Shown one piece after another: positions 1 to 5,715 of a stretch of 11,335 nucleotides of DNA. The number at the start of each line of letters is the position of its first letter. The first letter of the stretch is position 1. Both the position numbers and the translations under genes were made by a program. The stretch is taken from assembly GCA_946566415.1 (NCBI GenBank), contig CAMNWW010000045.1, forward strand, positions 1-11,335, given 5' to 3'. The notes beneath the pieces are model-generated. The model had not been told where the DNA came from. It was given only the letters and a program-made list of their open reading frames with translations, and ran no database searches. The DNA is from an uncultured Lachnospiraceae bacterium (lineage in GTDB: Bacteria > Bacillota > Clostridia > Lachnospirales > Lachnospiraceae).

Positions 1-201
1 CATAGTAACACGGGGCAGATCAATACCATGAAACGGTAAAACGACAGGGATTTTATCAATATTGGAAAGATGGTCTATGAGAAGTTCAGGGAGAATGAAA
101 TTGTGAGCATGGATTTTGTACCTTTCTGCGAAGTGATCGAAAAGCGGGAGGAAGAGATCGAAGAATGCGAGCAGAAAATTGCCCGTGTTAAGGGAGAGTA
201 G
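1..201 (+). pseudogene. 3' end of a small charged helical protein, interrupted by an in-frame stop
   Basis: Frame 1 is open to the window's left edge except for a TAA at 37-39, and ends at TAG 199-201. After the TAA it encodes about 53 residues that are strongly charged and probably coiled-coil (NIGKMVYEKF, then an E/K-rich helix ending IARVKGE). This resembles the helical part of small Clostridia proteins that pair such a helix (YxxIGKxYYEK-type motif) with a zinc ribbon; no ribbon is visible here. The residues before the TAA (GQINTMKR) look like a continuation of the same helix, so the stop probably truncates a once longer protein. A shorter product from ATG 70 is possible, but no good ribosome binding site precedes it. 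The next gene starts 3 bases after the stop, with its AAGGGAG site (190-196) inside this frame, so the two were probably co-translated. A sequencing error at 37 cannot be excluded. Confidence 0.5.
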
Positions 202-204
202 GCC

Positions 205-696
205 ATGGCAGGTATTTATGCGACGATTGCTCTTTTAGTCGCCGCAGGAGATTTGGGGATAAAGCATTATATTGAGAAAAATTTAAAACCAAATGAGAGC
301 CGCAGAATCTTAAAGGAGAAAGTGATTCTGCGGCGGACGCATAATAAAGGAATGATGATGAACCGGATGGAAAAGCATCCATTGTTTGTGCGTTTTGCGT
401 CCGTATCAGCGCTTGGGGCGCTTATCATATGGCAGGCCGCCGTCTACAGAAGGCCGGGGCGGGATATAGGGAAGACCGTGGAGAAAGCCGGTCTGGCGAT
501 GATGACGGGGGGAGCCATAAGCAACACCTACGACCGAATCAAACGAGGATATGTGGTTGACTATATTTCTTTTCCGTCCCGCTTAAATAAGTTTGCGAGA
601 ATTGCTTTTAATATAGGAGATTTTGCCATTTTCGCAGGCGGACTTATGGCGGCCCTGCAGACGATATATACTGTCGGCCGGGAAGTAACAAAATAG
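205..696 (+). CDS. lspA: Signal peptidase II (LspA-like, aspartyl peptidase A8 family)
   Basis: Integral membrane aspartyl protease predicted to remove signal peptides from diacylglyceryl-modified prolipoproteins. At 163 residues it has the usual family length and hydrophobic stretches near residues 3-18, 62-80, 93-104 and 133-153. Family landmarks are present: D16 in the first helix, an N47-K-G49 site, then N107-T-Y-D110-R111, VVD119 and FNIGD139. D119 and D139 match the two catalytic aspartates of LspA. It is divergent: the usual NxGAAF motif reads HNKGMMM, so it could be a second, specialised copy rather than the housekeeping enzyme. ATG 205 lies 3 bases after the preceding stop, with AAGGGAG at 190-196. 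It is followed 36 bases later by hydE and is probably in the same operon. The family call is firm; its specific substrate is unknown. Confidence 0.85.
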   Translation: MAGIYATIALLVAAGDLGIKHYIEKNLKPNESRRILKEKVILRRTHNKGMMMNRMEKHPLFVRFASVSALGALIIWQAAVYRRPGRDIGKTVEKAGLAMMTGGAISNTYDRIKRGYVVDYISFPSRLNKFARIAFNIGDFAIFAGGLMAALQTIYTVGREVTK

Positions 697-732
697 AACT
701 GCTTAACTTGGAGACGGACAGAGGATAGGAAA

Positions 733-1770
733 ATGGATGTGATCAATAAGCTGATAAGGGACGGACAACTGGCCAGGGAAGAATATATAGAACTTCTGGA
801 ATATGCAAAAGATAAGGCGGCAGTAGAACGGCTGAAAGAAGAGGCCGTGCGCCTCAAGGAACAGTATTATGGGAGACAGGTCTATCTGCGGGGGCTGATC
901 GAATTTACCAATTACTGCCGTAATAACTGCTATTACTGTGGGATCCGGGGGGAGAACACGAAAGTACAGCGGTACAGACTGACGAAGGAAGAGATTCTGT
1001 CATGCTGCGAGGAGGGATATGGACTTGGGTTTCGGACATTCGTCCTGCAAGGCGGCGAAGACCCTTATTATACGGATGAGCGCATGGAGGAAATCGTGCG
1101 CGCTGTTAAGGCGGCATATCCGGACTGTGCCCTTACTTTGTCTATAGGGGAAAAATCTTATGAAAGTTATCGAAGGCTCCGCCTCGCCGGAGCCGACAGA
1201 TACCTTCTGCGCCATGAGACGGCAAACGAGGAGCATTACCGCCGCCTGCATCCGCAGAGTATGAGCCTTGTTGCCCGCAAGAGGTGCCTGTATGACTTAA
1301 AATCACTGGGATATCAGGTGGGCGCCGGATTTATGGTAGGTTCGCCGGGGCAGACGCTAGAGACACTGGCGGAAGATCTGGAATTTCTAAAGGAGCTTAA
1401 CCCTGAAATGGTAGGGATCGGCCCGTTCATTCCGCATCATGATACCGTATTTGCAGACGAGCCTGCGGGAAGTGTAGAGCTTACCTTGTTTTTGCTTTCC
1501 GTTATCCGTATTTTGCTGCCCAAGGTTCTGCTTCCTGCGACCACAGCCCTGGGGACGCTGGATGAAAATGGGCGGGAAAAAGGGCTGCTGGCCGGGGCGA
1601 ACGTCGTTATGCCGAATCTGTCCCCGAAAGGAAGGCGGAAGCAGTATGAGCTTTATGACAATAAAATCTGTACAGGAGAGGAAGCGGCGGAAGGGATTGC
1701 CGTTCTCTCACGGAGAATCGAGGAGATCGGATGGACCGCGGTCAGCGCGCGGGGGGACTACTGCGGATGA
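733..1770 (+). CDS. hydE: [FeFe] hydrogenase H-cluster radical SAM maturase HydE
   Basis: Radical S-adenosylmethionine enzyme that works with HydF and HydG to build the diiron subcluster of the [FeFe]-hydrogenase active site in the cytosol. At 345 residues it is the normal HydE size. The CxxxCxxC cluster-binding motif is C62-C66-C69 (CRNNCYYC). The SAM-binding GGED motif is at 107-110, followed by SIGE (137-140), HETAN (161-165), GPFIPH (230-235) and NVVMPNLSP (290-298), a pattern typical of HydE within the BioB/HydE/PylB group. ATG 733 follows a weak purine-rich site (about 720-729). No hydF, hydG or hydrogenase gene is in the window, which is common because maturases are often scattered. 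It shows that the host makes an [FeFe]-hydrogenase, as expected of an anaerobic fermenter. PylB or another BioB-like enzyme is the alternative, but is less likely. Confidence 0.9.
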   Translation: MDVINKLIRDGQLAREEYIELLEYAKDKAAVERLKEEAVRLKEQYYGRQVYLRGLIEFTNYCRNNCYYCGIRGENTKVQRYRLTKEEILSCCEEGYGLGFRTFVLQGGEDPYYTDERMEEIVRAVKAAYPDCALTLSIGEKSYESYRRLRLAGADRYLLRHETANEEHYRRLHPQSMSLVARKRCLYDLKSLGYQVGAGFMVGSPGQTLETLAEDLEFLKELNPEMVGIGPFIPHHDTVFADEPAGSVELTLFLLSVIRILLPKVLLPATTALGTLDENGREKGLLAGANVVMPNLSPKGRRKQYELYDNKICTGEEAAEGIAVLSRRIEEIGWTAVSARGDYCG

Positions 1771-1783
1771 AAGGATAAATCTT

Positions 1784-2596
1784 ATGCTTGCTAAAATTTT
1801 GATTGAAAATACAACACAAAGTGAATTGATACCGGAGTGGGGGCTGTCAGTTTGGATTGAATACAATGGTCATAATATCCTGCTGGATACCGGAACGACA
1901 GGCGCCTTTATAAAAAACGCGGAAATGATGGGACTGGATATCCGTGATATAGAATTCGGCGTACTGTCCCACGCTCATTATGACCATGCGGATGGAATGG
2001 CGGATTTCTTTGCTTATAATGAGAAGGCGCCTTTCTACCTGCGGGAAGGGGCAGGGGAGAACTGCTACGACGGGAAGGAAGAATCAGCCCGCTATATTGG
2101 TATAAAAGAGGGATATTTGGAACGGTATGCGGACAGGATTATTTATGTCAAAGGAGATCATGAGTTTCTGCCGGGGGCGTTTCTCATCCCGCACAAGCTG
2201 CCGGGTCGGGAAGAACTGGGCGTGAAGGCGGGAATGTATGTAAAGTGGGAAAACGAGTGGCTACCGGACACATTTTTCCATGAACAGAGCCTTGTACTGG
2301 AAACGGAAAAAGGGCTGGTAATCTGGAATAGCTGCTCCCATGGCGGCGCGGGAAACATCATCCGCGAGGCGGCGGCTACCTGGCCGGATAAGAAGATCTA
2401 TGCACTGATAGGAGGATTCCATCTTTTCAAGTCTTCCGATGAGGAAGTTAGGAAGCTGGCCCGGGAAATAGAAGAAACAGGAATTGAAAAGATATATACC
2501 GGGCATTGTACAGGAGAGAGGGCTTTTTCCATTTTAAAGGAAGAGCTGAAAGAGAAGGCCCTGAAAATATACACAGGAATGGAGATACGGATATAA
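1784..2596 (+). CDS. MBL-fold metallo-hydrolase
   Basis: Metallo-beta-lactamase-fold hydrolase of 270 residues, predicted cytosolic. The metal-binding HxHxDH motif is H63-A-H65-Y-D67-H68; further probable ligands are H186 (CSHGG) and H241 (TGHCTG), with H213 (GGFH) nearby. An upstream LLDTGTTG (33-40) is the usual strand-turn before the metal site. The GGFHL and TGHCTG signatures resemble the COG1237 subgroup often labelled dihydropterin/ribofuranosyl-aminobenzene phosphate synthase-like; the real substrate of bacterial members is mostly unknown. I chose ATG 1784: it is preceded by AAAGGA (1770-1775), lies 13 bases after the hydE stop, and the protein begins with the family's first beta strand. 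The same frame is open back to 1562, but that extension overlaps hydE and looks non-coding. It is the fourth gene of the left operon. Confidence 0.85.
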   Translation: MLAKILIENTTQSELIPEWGLSVWIEYNGHNILLDTGTTGAFIKNAEMMGLDIRDIEFGVLSHAHYDHADGMADFFAYNEKAPFYLREGAGENCYDGKEESARYIGIKEGYLERYADRIIYVKGDHEFLPGAFLIPHKLPGREELGVKAGMYVKWENEWLPDTFFHEQSLVLETEKGLVIWNSCSHGGAGNIIREAAATWPDKKIYALIGGFHLFKSSDEEVRKLAREIEETGIEKIYTGHCTGERAFSILKEELKEKALKIYTGMEIRI

Positions 2597-2618
2597 GCGA
2601 AGAAATGGGGGAAGAGAA

Positions 2619-3359
2619 GTGGACAAGAAGTGGATTCAGAGTATTTTAATCGATTGGGATAAAATTCCGGCGGACAGCTATTTGCGGGACATCCCGGCGC
2701 TCCGGTTTGAAGAGGCGCTGCGTTTTTCAAGGCAGATCACTTTCTTTGTGGGAGAGAATGGCTCGGGCAAATCCACTCTTTTGGAAGGAATCGCAGTAGC
2801 GTACGGTTTCAGCGCGGAAGGGGGAACGCGGAATTATCGGTTTTCCACATATGATTCCCATTCTGAGCTTTGCGAGGCCATCCGCCTGTCTAGAGGAGGA
2901 GCTTCGCCGTCCGGGAGCTATTTTCTTCGGGCGGAAAGCTTCTACAATGTGGCGAGCCAGACAGAGGAGTACCGGGACATCACTCCGAAAGAAGTCTATT
3001 ATGCACGGTACGGCGGGAAATCCCTGCACGAACAATCCCACGGGGAGAGCTTCCTCGCTCTTGCGCAGGCAAATTTCAAGCCCGGAGGACTCTATCTGCT
3101 GGACGAGCCGGAGTCCGCGCTGTCCCCCCAGAGACAGCTTACGTTACTGCTCCTGATCCACAGCCTGGCGCAGCAAGGCGCGCAGTTTCTGATCGCCAGC
3201 CATTCGCCTATCCTTCTTGGGATGCCGGAAGCGGAGATCCTCTCGTTTGACGGCGGGGCGGTACATCCCTGCGGGTATACGGATACGGAAAGCTATCAGG
3301 TCACGGAAATGTTTATCAATAACCGGGAGTATTTCCTGAAAAGGCTGCTGGAGGAGTAG
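2619..3359 (+). CDS. Stand-alone ABC-type/AAA family ATPase
   Basis: A 246-residue P-loop ATPase without membrane segments, like the COG3910-type predicted ATPases found as single-domain proteins. Walker A is GENGSGKST (45-53), an ABC-like signature is at QSHGES (139-144), Walker B is YLLDEPES (159-166), and a switch histidine is in ASHSP (193-197). The C-terminal helix (NNREYFLKRLLEE) is typical of this group. It starts at GTG 2619, 22 bases after the hydrolase stop, preceded by GGGGGAAG (2607-2614). Partner and substrate are unknown: the family resembles the ATPase cores of SMC/RecF-like and OLD-like proteins, but no toprim or coiled-coil region is present. It is the last gene before a hairpin cluster and a sharp change in base composition, so it probably ends the left operon. 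Confidence 0.85.
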   Translation: MDKKWIQSILIDWDKIPADSYLRDIPALRFEEALRFSRQITFFVGENGSGKSTLLEGIAVAYGFSAEGGTRNYRFSTYDSHSELCEAIRLSRGGASPSGSYFLRAESFYNVASQTEEYRDITPKEVYYARYGGKSLHEQSHGESFLALAQANFKPGGLYLLDEPESALSPQRQLTLLLLIHSLAQQGAQFLIASHSPILLGMPEAEILSFDGGAVHPCGYTDTESYQVTEMFINNREYFLKRLLEE

Positions 3360-3365
3360 AAGGGC

Positions 3366-3415
3366 GGACAATGCTAAGGCATTGTCCCGTATTGCTAAGC
3401 AAGACTTAGTAGTCT
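3366..3415 (+). terminator. Hairpin cluster at the end of the left operon, possible terminator
   Basis: A perfect 9-base stem (3366-3374 with 3379-3387, loop TAAG) starts 6 bases after the ATPase stop codon. Two weaker stems follow: TTGC/GCAA around 3392-3402, and AGACT/AGTCT (3402-3406 with 3411-3415). No T-run follows any stem, so a classical intrinsic terminator is not established. The loop motif CTAAG recurs at 3374-3378 and 3395-3399, with its complement CTTAG at 3405-3409, so alternative pairings are possible. Confidence 0.45.
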
Positions 3416-3451
3416 ATGAAAGGCCATATGATTTTGGATATTTTATGTGAG

Positions 3452-3465
3452 GATTATTAATAATC
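3452..3465. promoter_or_regulatory. 14-bp perfect AT-rich palindrome upstream of the AT-rich module
   Basis: GATTATT followed directly by AATAATC forms a perfect dyad 35 bases upstream of the ATG at 3501. It could be a dimeric repressor operator overlapping a promoter; a TTGGAT hexamer lies at 3434-3439 with AT-rich DNA downstream, but no convincing -10 at ideal spacing was found. The rest of 3416-3500 holds nothing else clear apart from the ribosome binding site AAAAGGAG (3484-3491) for the next gene. Confidence 0.35.
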
Positions 3466-3500
3466 AAGAAATGAAAGCTATTTAAAAGGAGTGCCACCGA

Positions 3501-3953
3501 ATGATTGATATATATACAGAAAAAAGAGAGTCAAAAGATTGGATTCTTCAGAATGACTTGTATTTCAATTTGAATACAGGTAATGAAGAAATGTCTGAGA
3601 ATGAATTAAATCTCATTCAGCAGGTGGATGAGGCAAAACTGACACCAGATAAGCATATTGAAACAAAATATGGATTAGGTACAATCCGTAATTTGTCATC
3701 GGGATGTAAGACGTTACTCAATATTGTTAAGCATTCTGATAAAGTGGTGTGCGTAGAGGAATGCGGTCCGAATGTACTTAAAATTATTTTTAAAATGGAT
3801 AATATAAAGATATATATGTCAAGACCAACGCTTGTAGATATTCCGGATGATGCGAAAATCAGATTCAATGATTCAGATATAGTGATTGGAAGCAAAGGAT
3901 ATAATGCTTGGTGGGGCAAGGAGTATGAAAGGAGAGAAGCAGATGATTTATAA
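3501..3953 (+). CDS. DUF4869-like protein of unknown function
   Basis: A 150-residue soluble protein with no signal peptide or membrane segment. The segment TIRNLSSGCKTLL (61-73), followed by VEECGPN (85-91) and a hydrophobic strand, resembles from memory the core of DUF4869-type proteins found next to small ATPases in Clostridia. No catalytic residues can be assigned. ATG 3501 has AAAAGGAG at 3484-3491, about 9 bases upstream. Its 3' end overlaps the next gene by 11 bases, so the two are very likely translated together. Composition is much AT-richer than that of the left operon, a sign of separate ancestry. The gene reality call is strong (good site, coupled neighbour, sensible composition); the family assignment is moderate and the function unknown. 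Confidence 0.7.
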   Translation: MIDIYTEKRESKDWILQNDLYFNLNTGNEEMSENELNLIQQVDEAKLTPDKHIETKYGLGTIRNLSSGCKTLLNIVKHSDKVVCVEECGPNVLKIIFKMDNIKIYMSRPTLVDIPDDAKIRFNDSDIVIGSKGYNAWWGKEYERREADDL

Positions 3954-4344
3954 AAATATTATATTTAAAGCGGATCCATTTTTATATGACTTAGTGTTTG
4001 ATGACAGAATAACTCTCGTTGGCGGAGATAGTGGTACAGGTAAAACTGTTCTTTATGAGATGTTAGAAGACTTAAGACTTACCAATGAATATAAAGCGAT
4101 TAAATTGTTCAATTATAAATCAGATAATCTTTTAGAGTCGATAAAGCTGTGCAGAGATAGTTTCATTGTAATTGATAATGCGGACATTTTGATTGATGAT
4201 GATATCAGAAGATTCATCAATTTTGAGTTTTCCAATCAATATATGCTTTTCTTAAGAAATTGCGATGGACTTAATGTATCTGACAAGAGCTTTAAAGTGT
4301 TGAAACTTGAAGATAACAGGATAACGCTGGAAGAGGAGTTGTGA
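3943..4344 (+). CDS. Small P-loop NTPase-like protein
   Basis: A 133-residue protein with Walker A GGDSGTGKT (27-35) and a Walker B-like FIVIDNAD (74-81), where the residue after the aspartate is Asn rather than Glu. No sensor, arginine finger or ABC signature is recognisable, and it is much shorter than a full AAA module, so it may bind nucleotide as a switch or need a partner. ATG 3943 was chosen because AAAGGAGA at 3928-3935 lies 7 bases upstream; an upstream TTG at 3886 in the same frame would sit deep inside the previous gene. It overlaps that gene by 11 bases, and the next reading frame starts 1 base after its stop. I do not recognise a characterised homolog. Confidence 0.8.
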   Translation: MIYKNIIFKADPFLYDLVFDDRITLVGGDSGTGKTVLYEMLEDLRLTNEYKAIKLFNYKSDNLLESIKLCRDSFIVIDNADILIDDDIRRFINFEFSNQYMLFLRNCDGLNVSDKSFKVLKLEDNRITLEEEL

Positions 4345-4345
4345 T

Positions 4346-4793
4346 ATGAAATATTTATGGACAGAAGATACAGGGGCAGGACTTCACTTCTGGAAACTGG
4401 TTAATCAACTTTTTTTCCTTTGACAAGCTTGTTCCATGGACGGGAACTGGCAAGGTAGATAAAATTAAGATTCGTGAAGAGGTTTTATCAGCAATTGAGA
4501 ATCATAGAATCAACTTGTCAAAAATTGATGATGAGAAAACATTACAGTACATAGCAGGTTTTAAGAGATACTCTACAGAACGAGTGATGAAATCATTAGT
4601 AGGTGAACTCACAGAAGGTGAAAAATGGTCTGTCAAGGGTCAGCTTATGGGTGAGTGCTGGTATAAGGATTGTTGTGTATCTGAACATCAGGATAGTCTT
4701 AGGTGTGGTAAGCCGGAAGTTGAAGATGGAAGTGGTAAGATGCGGATGCTAATACAGTCGCCGGAAGTACATCGTATATTAGAGTCTATATAA
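4346..4793 (+). pseudogene. Third gene of the AT-rich module, frameshifted and probably internally deleted
   Basis: An ATG at 4346 with GAGGAG at 4333-4338 opens frame 2 and reads MKYLWTEDTGAGLHFWKLVN before ending at TGA 4421. A second, longer stretch in frame 3 begins around TTT 4419 (FDKLVPWTGTGK) and continues to TAA 4791-4793 (HRILESI). It contains clear protein-like sequence with a Cys-rich CWYKDCC segment (residues about 84-90 of the second part). The two parts look like the ends of one protein joined at a 7-T run (4410-4416) with a one-base frame offset. The missing middle suggests an internal deletion rather than a single-base slip, but that rests on the general look of the family and not on an alignment. 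The position (1 base after the P-loop gene) and the ribosome binding site show that it was once the third gene of the module. Function is unknown. Confidence 0.6.
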
Positions 4794-4892
4794 ATTGATT
4801 ATTGGGATAAGCGGTTCTTCGCCGTTCAGGCAACATTCCTCACAGTATTCCACCCAAAGGAGCTTATCGGTATTCACGCCGAAATGTGCATG
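4779..4892 (-). pseudogene. Short coding-like remnant on the minus strand
   Basis: Read on the minus strand, this stretch is open and protein-like, with TDKLLWVEYCEECCLNGEEP in the middle, and ends at a stop (4779-4781) inside the tail of the preceding broken gene. There is no ATG; a GTG at 4875-4877 has no ribosome binding site. The Trp/Cys/Glu-rich content with paired cysteines looks more like a real fragment than chance. It may be the leftover end of a neighbouring gene from the element that delivered the AT-rich module. I do not recognise the family, and chance cannot be excluded at this length. Confidence 0.25.
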
Positions 4893-4925
4893 AATAGTAT
4901 ATATAAAGGAAAATGTATGTAAAAG

Positions 4926-4955
4926 TTGTCACATCATGGTTATAAATGGTAAAAT
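4926..4955 (+). promoter_or_regulatory. Candidate sigma-A promoter for the right-hand operon
   Basis: TTGTCA (4926-4931) and TAAAAT (4950-4955) are separated by 18 bases and lie just upstream of the GTG start at 4978. Transcription would begin near 4962, giving a very short leader that still includes GAGGAGGA (4966-4973). The match is good but the spacing to the ribosome binding site is tight. Apart from the minus-strand remnant, the rest of 4794-4977 shows nothing clear. Confidence 0.35.
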
Positions 4956-4977
4956 AAAGAAAAATGAGGAGGAAGAA

Positions 4978-5637
4978 GTGGCGAAGCAGGAGTATTTTAA
5001 AAACGCACTATCGAATTTTACCTACGAGGCGGCAAGCGGCGGCGCGATCCGCCACCTGGCAGACTTAGGATACACGGTAAAGCAAATCGCGGAGAAACTT
5101 TCCTTTCCAACACCGTATGAACGGATACAGAAGACGGTCTGGGAGCATTTTCTCAATACCCATGTCGTCCTTGAGGAGGAGCCGGGAAACGGCGCCGGAC
5201 GGGAGGCGGCGGTGTATGTGCGGGAGTATGACGCATATGGAAGAGCCAGCTTTCGGAGGGTTGCGTCTGCTATGGACGGCAAACAGGCGGCGGTTTGCTG
5301 GAAAGAGAGAAAGTTTGATAAGGAAAATGACGGAAGACTTGCAGTGTACCTGAAGAGGCAATGTGACTGGGCCGGGAAGGGTAAATCCGCTTCGGCGTAC
5401 GTGTCCTGTGATTTTGGCCTGGATGTTCGGAGGGAGAAGGGGAAGCTTTCCGAAAGGCTCGCCGCGCTGGACGAAGGACAGAGAGACTATATATCAGGTC
5501 TTCCGTGGGAAGAAAAAAGAGTCTATCACAGACTGGATGCGCGGATGCAGGGTATCATAGCGGCGCTATATGAAAACAAAGCGTACCATGGAGTATGCTA
5601 TTTTATAGAGACAGAAGAAAAGCTTATCATTGAATAG
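4978..5637 (+). CDS. Uncharacterised protein with a helix-turn-helix-like N-terminus
   Basis: A 219-residue soluble protein that I do not recognise. Residues about 24-60 (HLADLGYTVKQIAEKLSFP, then PYERIQKTVWEHFLN) read like a helix-turn-helix, with the TVKQIAEKL pattern common in DNA-binding recognition units. The remainder is charged, without membrane segments or an obvious metal site. I chose GTG 4978, which has GAGGAGGA at 4966-4973; ATG 4936 in the same frame adds 14 Lys/Glu-rich residues and lies inside the candidate promoter. It is the first gene after the AT-rich island, and its composition matches the GC-rich genes that follow. A 72-base gap separates it from the zinc-ribbon gene. It may regulate or accompany the envelope cluster downstream, but only position supports that. 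Confidence 0.7.
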   Translation: MAKQEYFKNALSNFTYEAASGGAIRHLADLGYTVKQIAEKLSFPTPYERIQKTVWEHFLNTHVVLEEEPGNGAGREAAVYVREYDAYGRASFRRVASAMDGKQAAVCWKERKFDKENDGRLAVYLKRQCDWAGKGKSASAYVSCDFGLDVRREKGKLSERLAALDEGQRDYISGLPWEEKRVYHRLDARMQGIIAALYENKAYHGVCYFIETEEKLIIE

Positions 5638-5678
5638 GAGGAATCCCTCATGCAGAGCATTCGGGATACCTGAACTCA

Positions 5679-5695
5679 ATCGCCTATCCGGCGAT
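5679..5695 (+). other. Small stem-loop before the zinc-ribbon gene
   Basis: ATCGCC (5679-5684) pairs with GGCGAT (5690-5695) around a 5-base loop, ending 6 bases before the AAGGAGG ribosome binding site (5702-5708). It has no T-run and is too weak for a terminator. It could modulate translation or be chance. Confidence 0.25.
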
Positions 5696-5715
5696 GAATA
5701 TAAGGAGGAATGAAT

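Noticed and set aside
1562..1783. Upstream extension of the MBL hydrolase frame
   Set aside because: It overlaps hydE over most of its length, has a composition unlike a protein start and lacks a suitable ribosome binding site; ATG 1784 explains the gene.
4410..4424. Programmed -1 frameshift site in the third module gene
   Set aside because: The downstream frame needs a +1 (or -2) shift, there is no clear stimulatory structure, and material seems to be missing between the two parts.
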